A DNA stretch of 51,612 bases, taken from the IMG/VR virus record IMGVR_UViG_3300050821_001801, positions 1 through 51,612 of that record, one strand, 5' to 3'. Shown here piece by piece: positions 13,171-21,777 of the stretch; the first letter of the stretch is position 1; every line of letters starts with the position of its first letter. Both the position numbers and the translations under genes were made by a program. The notes beneath the pieces are model-generated. The model worked only from the letters and a program-made list of their open reading frames with translations. It ran no database searches and was not told the origin of the DNA. The DNA comes from a virus.

Positions 13171-14802
13171 ATGCCGCAGATTGAAGTCGATTGGAAAAAC
13201 CCCAACTACCAAGCGGTGTTCGTGGAACGCGCCCGGCGCCTCGCGTGGCTGCGGGCCAATCCTGACAAGCTGCCAGCGGTCAAAAAGCACTATGCAAGCG
13301 CCCCCGGTGGCATTGCGCAGTTTATTTCCGATTGGGCCATGACCTTAGACCCCCGCGTGTCCGGCCGTGGCCGCACGCCCCTAATGCCGTTCCTGCTATT
13401 CCCCAAGCAAGTGGAGTTGGTTGACTTTGTGATAGAACGTTGGCGCAACGGTGAGCCGGGCGTCATGGTCAAGAGCCGCGACGTAGGCGCATCGTGGATT
13501 GCGTTTGCCACGGCTTGCGCGCTGTCGATTTTCAACAAGGATTTTATGGCCGGCTTCGGGTCCGCCAAAGAAGACAAGTTGGACCGTTCGGGCGATCCCG
13601 ATACGCTTTTTGCCAAGGGCCGGGCGTTCATGCAGTACATACCGCCCGAGTTTCGCGCGGGGTGGACGCTCAAAAATAACAGCCAACATTTGCGCCTAAC
13701 GTTCCCTGATACCGGCTCAAGCATCACGGGTGAGGCCGGCGACAACATGGGACGCGGTGGCCGTAAAGCAATCTACTTCGTGGATGAAGCGGCTTTCGTT
13801 GAACGGCCATTGTTAATTGATGGCAACTTGTCGGCCAACACTGATTGCCGCATTGACATGTCCACGGTGAATGGCACGGCAAACCCCTTCGCGCAAAAAG
13901 CCATGTCCGGCAAAATCAAGCGGTTTGATTTCACTTGGCGGGATGACCCGCGCAAAGACGAAGAATGGTATGCCAAGAAGTGCGCCGAGTTGGACAACCC
14001 CATCATTGTGGCACAGGAACTTGATTGCAGCTTCACGGCATCCGCCGAGGGTGTCATCATTCCGTCACTATGGGTGCAAGCGTGCCTTGACGCACACGTC
14101 AAGTTAGGTATCAAACCCACGGGCATCAAGCGTGGTGGCTTGGACGTGTCGGACCTTGGACGCGACAAAAACGCCTTTGTGGTGCGCCATGGCATCCTAG
14201 TGCCGCATGCTTCACAGTGGACCGGCAAGGAATCCTACATGTCCGAGACAGCGGAAAAGGCGTTCACGTTGTCGGATGATTGGGGCTTGTCTAGTTTCCT
14301 GTATGACGGCGACGGCATGGGCGCCGGCACGCGCAGCGATGTGAAACGCATTTCCGACAATCGCGCGCTGCAAAAACTGCGCCCCGTGGTTGCCACGATG
14401 TACCGAGGCAGTGGCGCCGTGCATGACCCCGAAGGCTATGTGAAGGGCACGGACCGCAAGAATGAGGATTACTACAAAAATGCCAAGGCGCAAAATTGGT
14501 TCCACGTGCGGGACCGCTGCAAGATTACCTATAATGCAGTGGTCAACGGGCTGCCCTATGACCCCAACATGATTTTGTCGATATCGTCCACGTGCCCGGA
14601 GCGGCAACGGCTTATGGCCGAACTGTCACAGCCGGTGTACAAATCAGACAACGCGGGCAAGATGTTGGTGGACAAACTGCCGGATGGGGCGCTGTCGCCC
14701 AACCTCGCGGATGCCTTGGTCATCGCTTTTAGCCTCGGGTACGAACCCATGGCAATCAGCGACGCGGCCTTGAATGCTTGGGGTCCGCAGATACGGGAGT
14801 GA
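13171..14802 (+). CDS. Terminase large subunit
   Basis: A 543-residue packaging ATPase/nuclease. The Walker A is the variant Lys-Ser-Arg-Asp-Val-Gly-Ala-Ser (101-108), the Walker B Tyr-Phe-Val-Asp-Glu-Ala (202-207), followed by a Ser-Thr-Val-Asn-Gly coupling motif near 231. The RNase H-like nuclease has Asp325/Asp328 (Gly-Leu-Asp-Val-Ser-Asp) and Asp379/Asp381, and a C-terminal Asn-Leu-Ala-Asp-Ala-Leu acidic strand. Full length for the family. First gene of the late operon. AGGA lies rather far (12 bases) from the ATG. Confidence 0.93.
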   Translation: MPQIEVDWKNPNYQAVFVERARRLAWLRANPDKLPAVKKHYASAPGGIAQFISDWAMTLDPRVSGRGRTPLMPFLLFPKQVELVDFVIERWRNGEPGVMVKSRDVGASWIAFATACALSIFNKDFMAGFGSAKEDKLDRSGDPDTLFAKGRAFMQYIPPEFRAGWTLKNNSQHLRLTFPDTGSSITGEAGDNMGRGGRKAIYFVDEAAFVERPLLIDGNLSANTDCRIDMSTVNGTANPFAQKAMSGKIKRFDFTWRDDPRKDEEWYAKKCAELDNPIIVAQELDCSFTASAEGVIIPSLWVQACLDAHVKLGIKPTGIKRGGLDVSDLGRDKNAFVVRHGILVPHASQWTGKESYMSETAEKAFTLSDDWGLSSFLYDGDGMGAGTRSDVKRISDNRALQKLRPVVATMYRGSGAVHDPEGYVKGTDRKNEDYYKNAKAQNWFHVRDRCKITYNAVVNGLPYDPNMILSISSTCPERQRLMAELSQPVYKSDNAGKMLVDKLPDGALSPNLADALVIAFSLGYEPMAISDAALNAWGPQIRE

Positions 14803-14855
14803 CGCGGGCCGGCCCCCGTGATAATCTGCCCCCAAATCGCACAGGACACCTACCC

Positions 14856-16523
14856 ATGTTTGACCGCTTTAAACGCGCTTGGCGGGCCTTTAAGGGCACC
14901 GACGTATTGGCCCCCACCGCAGCCCCAAAGACGGGCGGCACAGGCGTAGGCATCAAGGAAAGCACCCTGCGCAAGATTCTTGACGCGCTCGTGGTGGATG
15001 ACAAAAAGCCCCCGCAGGAATTCAAACTGCCGGCGCTGCCCCCCGGTGTGCGTCCCACCAAGGCGCAGGTTCCGTCCGGTGACAAACTTTTCTTGGCCAT
15101 GGACAGCACCGGCCGGCCCGAGGAAATGTTGGCGTTGGATGACGGCGGCAGCTTCCAAGTGCCCGCGTTCGGTTGGCTAAATGGCTTCAATCAATTTGGT
15201 TGCTCGCTGTCATTCCCCGGCTACCCGTACCTTGCAAACCTCACGCAGATTTCCGAGTATCGCGCGCCGTCCGAAGTTATCAGCACAGAAATGACGCGCA
15301 AGTGGATGAAGCTGGTTGGCAAAGGAAAAGCCGACAGCAAGGCCAAGATTTTGGAACTTGACGAACGCATGAAGGAATTGAAGGTGCGCGAGTTGTTCCA
15401 CCGCTCGGCTTGGTATGATGGCGTCTTCGGCCGTGGCCAAATATACATTGATATCAAAGGCCAAGATGATGAAATGGGCCGGCAAAAACCTTTGTTGATT
15501 GACGACAAGGGCGGAATTGCAAAGGGCAGCTTGAACAACTTGCAGTGCATCGAACCGTATTGGACAACGCCCGCGAGCTATAACGCTTCGTACCCGGAGC
15601 GCAAAGACTTCTACGTACCGCAGTCGTGGTACGTGATGGGCCGCAAAACCCACACCACGCGGCTGTTGATGTTCCTATCCCGCGAAGTGCCGGACATTCT
15701 CAAGCCGGCCTACAACTTCGGCGGCATGTCCATGTCGCAGTTGATGGAACCCTACATCAACATGTGGTTGCGCACGCGCAAGAGCGTCAATGATCTAATC
15801 AATATTTTCTCAATCGTCAGCCTTGCCACCGACATGAACGCCACGCTTGCGGGCGGCGACGGCGCCGACGTGATACGGCGCATGCAGCTATTCCAGCAAG
15901 CGCGCAGCAACGGCGGTGTGCTGTTGACGAACAAAAACACCGAAGAATTGAGCATGCAAAATGTTCCCTTGGGAACATTGGACAAGCTACAGGCACAGGC
16001 TCAAGAGCACATGGCCGCACCGTGTCACATCCCGCTTATCAAGCTGTTTGGCGTGGTGCCCACGGGCTTGAACGCGACGGGCGAAGGTGAAATACAGGTA
16101 TGGTATGACTTCGTGCGCGCGTGCCAAGAAAACTTGTTTGGCCCGCAGTTGGACATTTTGTTGAAGGTCATCATGCTTGATTTGTGGGGCACGATTGACG
16201 ACAACATCACCTATGAATGGGTACCGCTTGACGAACCCACGGCGAAGGAAAAAGCCGAGGAACGCAAGAGCGACGCGGACCGCGACGGGGTTTACATTGA
16301 CAAGGGCGTGTTGGACCCCAACGAAGTGCGGGGCAAATTGCAGACGGACCCGAACAGCGGCTATGACAACCTTGTGGGCGATGCTCCCGAACCGCCCCCG
16401 CTTGAGGAACCATCGGTGGACCCGACAGCGGAAGCGAGCATGGAGCATGAAGCCGGCGAAGGTGACAAGCAACGCGAGCATGAAAAAGAGTTGGCCACAA
16501 TCAAGGCGAAGGCCGCAGCTTGA
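14856..16523 (+). CDS. Portal protein (DUF1073-like)
   Basis: A 555-residue portal, the dodecameric ring at the packaging vertex. It follows TerL directly and has the DUF1073-like pattern: early Gly-Tyr-Pro-Tyr-Leu and Arg-Ala-Pro-Ser-Glu-Val, a Met-Glu-Pro-Tyr-Ile helix, a central stem, and the late Pro-x-x-Lys-Leu-Phe-Gly segment. The C-terminus is acidic and low-complexity (Pro/Glu/Asp, ~505-555). ATG 14856 (AGGA upstream) is preferred to an earlier in-frame start. A perfect 18-bp palindrome lies inside at 15961-15978. Confidence 0.88.
   Translation: MFDRFKRAWRAFKGTDVLAPTAAPKTGGTGVGIKESTLRKILDALVVDDKKPPQEFKLPALPPGVRPTKAQVPSGDKLFLAMDSTGRPEEMLALDDGGSFQVPAFGWLNGFNQFGCSLSFPGYPYLANLTQISEYRAPSEVISTEMTRKWMKLVGKGKADSKAKILELDERMKELKVRELFHRSAWYDGVFGRGQIYIDIKGQDDEMGRQKPLLIDDKGGIAKGSLNNLQCIEPYWTTPASYNASYPERKDFYVPQSWYVMGRKTHTTRLLMFLSREVPDILKPAYNFGGMSMSQLMEPYINMWLRTRKSVNDLINIFSIVSLATDMNATLAGGDGADVIRRMQLFQQARSNGGVLLTNKNTEELSMQNVPLGTLDKLQAQAQEHMAAPCHIPLIKLFGVVPTGLNATGEGEIQVWYDFVRACQENLFGPQLDILLKVIMLDLWGTIDDNITYEWVPLDEPTAKEKAEERKSDADRDGVYIDKGVLDPNEVRGKLQTDPNSGYDNLVGDAPEPPPLEEPSVDPTAEASMEHEAGEGDKQREHEKELATIKAKAAA
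15961..15978. promoter_or_regulatory. GTTCCC-NN-GGGAAC palindrome, copy 2 (18-bp perfect)
   Basis: The core 15963-15976 extends to an 18-bp perfect inverted repeat with outer AT pairs, followed by TGG. It lies inside the portal gene in a different reading frame from copy 1, so codon usage does not explain it. Confidence 0.5.
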
Positions 16524-16535
16524 CGCTGCGGTCAA
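16520..16535. promoter_or_regulatory. TTGAC-N6-GTCAA operator (perfect)
   Basis: Exact palindrome over the portal stop codon. It is the only copy inside the late operon; no good -10 follows, so it may block or start transcription into the next genes. Confidence 0.6.
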
Positions 16536-16582
16536 CTCCGTGGCAGGATGCGTGAGCGTTAAACCCATAAAGGCAAGGTGAC

Positions 16583-16762
16583 ATGGCGAAGACAAAGGAA
16601 AGTGCGCGGCAGCTTACGGACGCTGCGGCAGCAACAATAGCGGCCCCCAAGGTTGATGAATTGACCAAGGCGGACCCGTTCAAACGGCCCAAGGGCACCA
16701 AGCCCGATGGCTTCACGGGTGATAAACCGGGATTCTTCCGGGGCGCCCGCGTCCGTCGATAA
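16583..16762 (+). CDS. Small basic protein, 59 aa
   Basis: ATG with AAGG upstream. N-terminal Lys/Ala helix, C-terminal Gly/Phe/Arg-rich tail ending Arg-Val-Arg-Arg. It lies between portal and an unknown gene; could be a minor head or DNA-associated protein. No family recognised. Confidence 0.65.
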   Translation: MAKTKESARQLTDAAAATIAAPKVDELTKADPFKRPKGTKPDGFTGDKPGFFRGARVRR

Positions 16763-16786
16763 CACCACATCGGAGCAAAACACCAC

Positions 16787-17062
16787 ATGGCGAGCAAGGC
16801 AAAGAAGACTCTTGAAGATTTCCGAAAGGCCCATGATAAAAACTTCATCATTCCCGCAAAACTCAAGGCCGCGATAGCGAAGCTTGGGAAAGACGGTTGG
16901 GAATATGAGGCCGCTTTTATTCAGGGCATTCCTGTGTCCACCACGGATTGTTCCCGGTTTCGGGAGAAGTTTGAAAAATTCGTGGTGGTGGTAGACGGTG
17001 GCCGCAAGAAAATTTGGTGCGGCTCCGAAGCGTTGGCAACCCGTATGCGAGAAATGGTGTAA
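16787..17062 (+). CDS. Small protein, 91 aa, unknown
   Basis: Basic N-terminal helix, then a mixed alpha/beta section with a Val-Val-Val-Val-Asp strand and Gly-Gly-Arg-Lys turn. GGAG lies upstream. Stop and next start are 3 bp apart. Function unknown. Confidence 0.65.
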   Translation: MASKAKKTLEDFRKAHDKNFIIPAKLKAAIAKLGKDGWEYEAAFIQGIPVSTTDCSRFREKFEKFVVVVDGGRKKIWCGSEALATRMREMV

Positions 17063-17065
17063 CCC

Positions 17066-18568
17066 ATGGCCATCAAAACCTTTGACGATTTCCTAGCAGC
17101 ACATCATCCGTTGGCGCAGTCGTCAAAGGTCCATGAGGTACACGCCAACCCGGCGCCGCGCGGCACTAAGCGGTTTCTATTCACGTCGGCGCAGAATGGC
17201 ACGCCCGTGCGGCCGTTGGTGTGGCAAGCCATCTTGCGCGCGAAAGAGTATTGGGACGCGCATCTGTCTGTCATCCAACTGCGCTACAAAAACCCAACGT
17301 CCATGTGGTCCCGCTCGCAGGAAGACAAGGAAACTTGGGACGCGGCCACGAAGCCGTATTGGCTTAATCAGCGCATGGACGTGAACCGCAACCTTGTGTG
17401 CGTCGGCGGAATCAAGATTGTGCCCACGGCTACCAAGCCATTGTCGGGCTTTGAAGCCTTCACGGGCGGCGAATCCACCATAGTGGGCCACACCCGCTAT
17501 CAGTTCAAAACGGTACCTGTGCCCGGCAGCGCCATGGCCAAAATCATGACCACCACGGGCGCTTGCACGGAACCGAACTACACCAACTCACGCGCGGGCG
17601 CGGGCGGCGAATTCCACCATTGCTTCGGCGCTGTGTTGGTAGAGTTGGACAAGCACGGCAAGTTCTACTTGCGGCATTTGAATTTCACCGGGGACGGAAT
17701 CGCCTATGATGCCTCGGGCGTCATGATTACCCCGGAAGGCGTGGAGCCATTCAAGGGCGCCGCTGCCCTCGCATTGGGTGATACCCACGTGCGCTTCCGC
17801 GACAAGGGCGTGGAGCGTGGCACATTCGGCAAGGGGGGCTTGGTAGAAACCTTGCAGCCCGAGGCCATCTATTGGCATGACGTGTGCGACGGCTACGGGG
17901 CCAACCCGCATCATGATGGCAACCCGTTCAACGAACAAGCGAAGGCCCTAAGCGGCTTTGACGATGTGGAAGGGGAAGTGCGCGAGGCCGTCAACTACGT
18001 GGCCCAAAACACGCCAGCCTATGCCACGTCATACATTGTGCCGGACAACCACGGCGACTTTTTGCGCCGTTGGATTCTCAAGAAGGATTGGCGCAAAGAA
18101 GTGATGCCGATTGCTCGCGCGTTCTACCTCAAGACGGCGTTGGCCATGCACGAATCCACCAAGATGGGCGCCGGGGGAACTGAGACAGTCAGCCCGTGGG
18201 CCTATTGGGTGGAACACTTCATGGATGCCGTTTGGGACCGCACGCGCGTGCGCGTCAAGTGCCTATCCGGCAAAGGCGGCGAAGGCTCCGAGGTTCACGG
18301 CATCCAAATGGATATGCACGGTCATGCCGGCCCGAACGGGGCGCGCGGCTCCATTCAGAATTTGAAACGCATTGGCCGCAAGTCGGTCATAGGCCACAGC
18401 CACAGCCCCGGTGTGGATGAAGGCTGCATGCAGACGGGTACGTCAAGTTTGCTGCACCTTGAATACAACGGCGCCGGCCCGTCTTCGTGGCTGCACGCGC
18501 ATGCCGTCGTCTACCCGAACGGCAAGCGTCAATTGGTCATCATCATTGACGGAAAATATAAGCTTTAA
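17066..18568 (+). CDS. Calcineurin-like metallophosphoesterase, T5 A1-like
   Basis: A 500-residue protein beginning with the Asn-Pro-Ala-Pro-Arg-Gly-Thr-Lys-Arg segment and Ser-Ala-Gln-Asn motif I associate with the T5 A1 'DNA transfer' family. Metal-ligand motifs appear in order: His-Asp-Val with His-His-Asp-Gly-Asn (~271-286), Asp-Asn-His-Gly-Asp (~329), Met-His-Gly-His, and Gly-His-Ser-His (~451-454), the calcineurin-type order. In T5 the A1 protein acts in early host takeover, yet here the gene sits in the late operon beside portal, so its role may differ. Family assignment is moderately sure; activity is inferred. Confidence 0.7.
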   Translation: MAIKTFDDFLAAHHPLAQSSKVHEVHANPAPRGTKRFLFTSAQNGTPVRPLVWQAILRAKEYWDAHLSVIQLRYKNPTSMWSRSQEDKETWDAATKPYWLNQRMDVNRNLVCVGGIKIVPTATKPLSGFEAFTGGESTIVGHTRYQFKTVPVPGSAMAKIMTTTGACTEPNYTNSRAGAGGEFHHCFGAVLVELDKHGKFYLRHLNFTGDGIAYDASGVMITPEGVEPFKGAAALALGDTHVRFRDKGVERGTFGKGGLVETLQPEAIYWHDVCDGYGANPHHDGNPFNEQAKALSGFDDVEGEVREAVNYVAQNTPAYATSYIVPDNHGDFLRRWILKKDWRKEVMPIARAFYLKTALAMHESTKMGAGGTETVSPWAYWVEHFMDAVWDRTRVRVKCLSGKGGEGSEVHGIQMDMHGHAGPNGARGSIQNLKRIGRKSVIGHSHSPGVDEGCMQTGTSSLLHLEYNGAGPSSWLHAHAVVYPNGKRQLVIIIDGKYKL

Positions 18569-18596
18569 ACCACCACCGACGATAGGAGCAAAATCA

Positions 18597-19025
18597 GTGA
18601 CGACAGACAAACCGTATTATTTGGCGGGGCCTATGAGTGGCTACCCCCAATTCAATTTCCCGCTGTTCTACAGCGCCACGGCGGCATTGCGCGCGGCCGG
18701 CTACAACATCATTTCCCCGGCCGAACTTGACGCGCAGCACGGCGTTGACAAAGAAGCGTTGGCCAGCACAGACGGCGACGCGGCCAAGCTGTCGCAGACT
18801 TGGGGCGACTTGCTCGCACGCGATGTGAAGATAGTTGCCGACACCGCGCAGGGCATCATATTTTTGCCCAATTGGTCGAAGTCGCGCGGCGCAAAACTCG
18901 AAGCCTTCACGGCTTTACTGTGTGGGCACAAGTTCGGCATGTACTGCGAAGGCTCCAACCCGCTTGTAGCGTGGGTCAAGTCGGAAGCGGTGTTGGCTGG
19001 CATCCACGGGAGCATGCAAGTATGA
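18597..19025 (+). CDS. DUF4406 / nucleoside deoxyribosyltransferase-like protein
   Basis: GTG 18597 with AGGAG eight bases upstream starts a 142-residue protein. Tyr-Leu-Ala-Gly-Pro-Met-Ser-Gly near the N-terminus, Phe-x-Ala-Ala-Leu-Arg-Ala-Ala-Gly, and Leu-Pro-Asn-Trp...Ser-Arg-Gly-Ala-Lys-Leu-Glu are the DUF4406 signature of the deoxyribosyltransferase-like fold, so it is probably a nucleotide or nucleoside hydrolase. Overlaps the next start (ATGA) and pairs with the dNTP hydrolase gene, suggesting a nucleotide-pool module. Confidence 0.8.
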   Translation: MTTDKPYYLAGPMSGYPQFNFPLFYSATAALRAAGYNIISPAELDAQHGVDKEALASTDGDAAKLSQTWGDLLARDVKIVADTAQGIIFLPNWSKSRGAKLEAFTALLCGHKFGMYCEGSNPLVAWVKSEAVLAGIHGSMQV

Positions 19026-19573
19026 GCACCGAGACAAAACCATCCAACCCGAAAGACGCCATTGGCAGCAAAAAGTTAATGGTGCATTTGGTGCCGTCAA
19101 CGGCCATTGCATATATGGCACTGGCCTTCACCGAGGGTGCCGTAAAATACGGCAAGTACAATTGGCGTGTGGCCGGTGTGCGATTCTCAATCTATCTTGA
19201 TGCGATGTACCGGCACATCATGAAATTGCAGAATGGCGAAAACAAAGACGCAGTGACAGGCGTCCCGCACCTTGCTAGCATCATGGCTTGCGCGGCCATC
19301 ATCACGGACGCGTTCCACTACAACAAATTGACCGATGACCGGCCCTATGTCGGGGAAGATGAAGCGGGCAACGCTGCCGGTTTCGCTCAATTGTTGGACG
19401 TTGAAATGGCGAACATTTCGGCAAAGGTCAAAGAAGTCTTCAAGGATTTCAGCCCGGAGCAGTTCACGATAGGATGGCAGGATCATGCAAACGACACGCA
19501 AGCCCCGGCGCCGGCTCCAACCAAAAAAGGAAACCGTAACCCTAAAGGCAATTCACGCAAACCGAGGCGTTGA
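19022..19573 (+). CDS. dATP/dGTP diphosphohydrolase-like (DUF5664)
   Basis: A 183-residue protein. Asn-Pro-Lys-Asp-Ala-Ile-Gly, Gly-Ala-Val-Lys-Tyr-Gly-Lys-Tyr-Asn-Trp, a helix with Arg-His, and Asp-x-x-Thr-Gly-Val-Pro-His-Leu-Ala match the phage dATP/dGTP diphosphohydrolase N-terminal family (MazG-like all-alpha). The C-terminal ~30 residues are basic and disordered and are encoded in the 89 bp that overlap the following gene. Probably tunes host and phage dNTP pools. Confidence 0.75.
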   Translation: MSTETKPSNPKDAIGSKKLMVHLVPSTAIAYMALAFTEGAVKYGKYNWRVAGVRFSIYLDAMYRHIMKLQNGENKDAVTGVPHLASIMACAAIITDAFHYNKLTDDRPYVGEDEAGNAAGFAQLLDVEMANISAKVKEVFKDFSPEQFTIGWQDHANDTQAPAPAPTKKGNRNPKGNSRKPRR

Positions 19574-20342
19574 AGCTTGGTACCGTGACCAATTGCAAGA
19601 CTTGGTGAAGCGTTGCGCCGCTTCGATGTTGACCCACATTCGGGCGACACTCGAAGCGGCGCCCCCGGTCACAGGGCTTGGCATCGCCCATGACGGCAAA
19701 TCGGCATCTGTGGCAGTCAAGAAGACATTGACGAAGTGGTCACGCAAGTGGCAAGCCAACTTCAACGATTTGTCCACGGATTTGTCGCGCAAGTTCGCAG
19801 AAAAGAATTTCAAGGTTACCCAATCGCAGTTCATGGGTGCGTTGAATGAAGCGGGCTTTTCCGTCGCGTTCAAGCCCACCCCCGCGAGCCTTGAAGCCTA
19901 CCATGCGGTCATCGGTGAGAATGTCAATCTTATCCGCAACCTCGGGCGCGAAACCCTTGACGACATACAAGGCGCCGTGTGGGAATCGGTCCGCCAAGGC
20001 CACGACATGGGCACGCTGTCCAAGGAACTGCACGAAAAATACGGCATGAATTACCGACGTGCGGCGCTTGTCGCCCGCGACCAAAACAACAAAGCCAAGG
20101 CTGTCATTGAAGCGGTGCGCCGCAAAGAATTGGGAATCAAAGAAGCCATATGGATGCACTCGGGCGGTGGCGTCACCCCGCGCCCCTCGCACGTGAAGGC
20201 CGGCAAAGACAAGACGCGCTTTGATATCTCGAAGGGTTGGTATGACCCCGATATCAAAAAGTGGATTTGGCCGGGCACGGAAATAAATTGCCGGTGCGTG
20301 TCGAAGGCGGTAATTCCCGGCTTGGATGACAGCTTTTACTAG
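19485..20342 (+). CDS. Head morphogenesis protein, Mu F / SPP1 gp7-like
   Basis: A 285-residue minor head protein. The middle is helical (the Mu-F type), and the C-terminus has the family's Arg-Arg-Ala...Val-Ala-Arg-Asp-Gln segment, Trp-x-His-Ser-Gly-Gly-Gly and terminal Pro-Gly-Thr-Glu-Ile-Asn-Cys-Arg-Cys. The only ATG lies 89 bp inside the preceding gene, a long overlap for this genome. Probably ejected with or attached to the portal. Confidence 0.8.
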   Translation: MQTTRKPRRRLQPKKETVTLKAIHANRGVEAWYRDQLQDLVKRCAASMLTHIRATLEAAPPVTGLGIAHDGKSASVAVKKTLTKWSRKWQANFNDLSTDLSRKFAEKNFKVTQSQFMGALNEAGFSVAFKPTPASLEAYHAVIGENVNLIRNLGRETLDDIQGAVWESVRQGHDMGTLSKELHEKYGMNYRRAALVARDQNNKAKAVIEAVRRKELGIKEAIWMHSGGGVTPRPSHVKAGKDKTRFDISKGWYDPDIKKWIWPGTEINCRCVSKAVIPGLDDSFY

Positions 20343-20347
20343 GTAGC

Positions 20348-20361
20348 GTTCCCGAGGGAAC
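20348..20361. promoter_or_regulatory. GTTCCC-NN-GGGAAC palindrome, copy 3
   Basis: Exact palindrome ending one base before the -35 of the next promoter; its centre is at -43.5 from the predicted start, suiting an activator. Confidence 0.6.
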
Positions 20362-20362
20362 A

Positions 20363-20391
20363 TTGCGCCGGCTGGCGTCGGGCGGTATCCT
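20363..20391 (+). promoter_or_regulatory. Leaderless promoter for the scaffold/protease gene
   Basis: -35 TTGCGC (20363-20368), 17-bp spacer, -10 TATCCT (20386-20391). The predicted start is 20398, the A of the ATG. The same GTGGGC follows the -10 at 7134. Confidence 0.55.
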
Positions 20392-20397
20392 GTGGGC

Positions 20398-21765
20398 ATG
20401 CCACTTGCCACCGGAAAATCCAAGGCCGCTATTTCGGCCAACATTCACACGGAAATTGCTGCGGGGAAACCCAAAAAGCAAGCGGTGGCGATTGCCTTGC
20501 ATGAGGCAGACGACATAGATTTGGAAGACGATTGCGCCTTGGATTCGGCGCCAGCGTTCGCGTTTGACCGCAGCATGCGCACCATAGATGCGGACGGCCA
20601 CATGCACGTAGAGACTTGCAATATAAGCAAGGCCAACGTGTGCCCGTATTATGGCCGGGAAATTCCGAACGGTGCCGAATTGGGCTTGGACTCCGGCAAA
20701 ATTTATTACCTGTATCGCGACGCGGCCGAACTGCAAGCCGCTGCCGCGAGCTATGAAAACAAGCCTTTGATGATGCAGCACATAGCTGTTTCTGCCGAGG
20801 CCCCGCAAAAATTCTTGGTTGTTGGAACCGTCAGCAACGTCCGCTTTGAATACCCCTACCTCAAGGCATCCTTGGCGGTGTGGGACCAAAAGGCAATCGA
20901 CGCTATTGCAAATGGCGAACAAGAGCAGTTATCATGCGGCTACCGTTATGTTGCGGACATGTCGCCGGGGACAACTCCCGATGGCGAAAAGTATGACGGG
21001 GTGATGCGGGGGCTTAAGTGCAACCACGTGGCCCTAGTCGAAGTTGGACGCGCAGGCCCGGACGTATTAGTATCGGACGAACTACCACAGGATTTCACGC
21101 ACATGAAAATTTCCGCACTTGTCAAAGCCCTTGGCCCGGTACTCGCCACCGATGCGAAGCCGGCCGATGTGTCCGCCCTGATTTCAACCGTTATCGCGCA
21201 GGACAAGAAAGCGAAAGATGACGCGGTGGAAACCACGGGTGGCGTGAAGCTGGAAAAGGGCGACAAGCCCGAGGGCAAAGACGCTGCGGTGTCTGTCAGC
21301 CCCACGGACCCGGAAGGCACGAATGACGAAGACCCGGACGCGGAAGTGGACGCGGATGACGAATTTCCCGAGAAGCCCGAGGGTGGCGCGGAAAAGCCGG
21401 ATGGCAAGCCGTCCGCCAAAGACAAGAAGGGCAAGGATAAGGCCATGGACAAGAAGGCAATGGACGCGGCCATCGCGGCAGGCGTAAATGCCGGCCTCGC
21501 AGCGGACCGCGCGTTGCAGACTGCGCGCCGTGAAGTCGAAGCCATCGTGGGCGTTACCGCCTTCGACAGTGCCGGCGCAACTTACGGTGCCGCACTCAAG
21601 AAATTGGGCATTGCCACCGATGGCGTGCCATCCGAGGCTTTCGGCGCCATGCTGCGCGTTGCCCTGAATGCCGGCAAGCAAGCGGCCCCGGCCCTCGCAA
21701 CTGACTCGGCGGGAGCCAAGTCACTGCGCGAAGCTTTCCCGAACTACAACCGTCTTTCTCGCTAA
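20398..21765 (+). CDS. DUF2213 prohead protease / scaffold-like protein
   Basis: A 455-residue protein. The N-terminal ~40 residues (Lys-Pro-Lys-Lys-Gln-Ala-Val-Ala-Ile-Ala) are the small motif common in phage DUF2213 proteins. Residues ~55-225 form the DUF2213 domain (Cys-Asn-Ile-Ser-Lys-Ala, Tyr-Tyr-Gly-x-Glu-Ile, Asn-Lys-Pro-Leu...His, Leu-Ser-Cys-Gly-Tyr), thought to be a capsid maturation protease. Then comes a long acidic, lysine-rich scaffold-like segment (~245-370) and an ordered C-terminus. Immediately precedes cement and capsid genes. Confidence 0.8.
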   Translation: MPLATGKSKAAISANIHTEIAAGKPKKQAVAIALHEADDIDLEDDCALDSAPAFAFDRSMRTIDADGHMHVETCNISKANVCPYYGREIPNGAELGLDSGKIYYLYRDAAELQAAAASYENKPLMMQHIAVSAEAPQKFLVVGTVSNVRFEYPYLKASLAVWDQKAIDAIANGEQEQLSCGYRYVADMSPGTTPDGEKYDGVMRGLKCNHVALVEVGRAGPDVLVSDELPQDFTHMKISALVKALGPVLATDAKPADVSALISTVIAQDKKAKDDAVETTGGVKLEKGDKPEGKDAAVSVSPTDPEGTNDEDPDAEVDADDEFPEKPEGGAEKPDGKPSAKDKKGKDKAMDKKAMDAAIAAGVNAGLAADRALQTARREVEAIVGVTAFDSAGATYGAALKKLGIATDGVPSEAFGAMLRVALNAGKQAAPALATDSAGAKSLREAFPNYNRLSR

Positions 21766-21777
21766 GGAATCGCCAAC

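Noticed and set aside
14820-14825. GATAAT hexamer before the portal gene as a promoter
   Set aside because: A good -10 match, but no -35 at 16-18 bp and a ribosome site follows; not convincing on its own.
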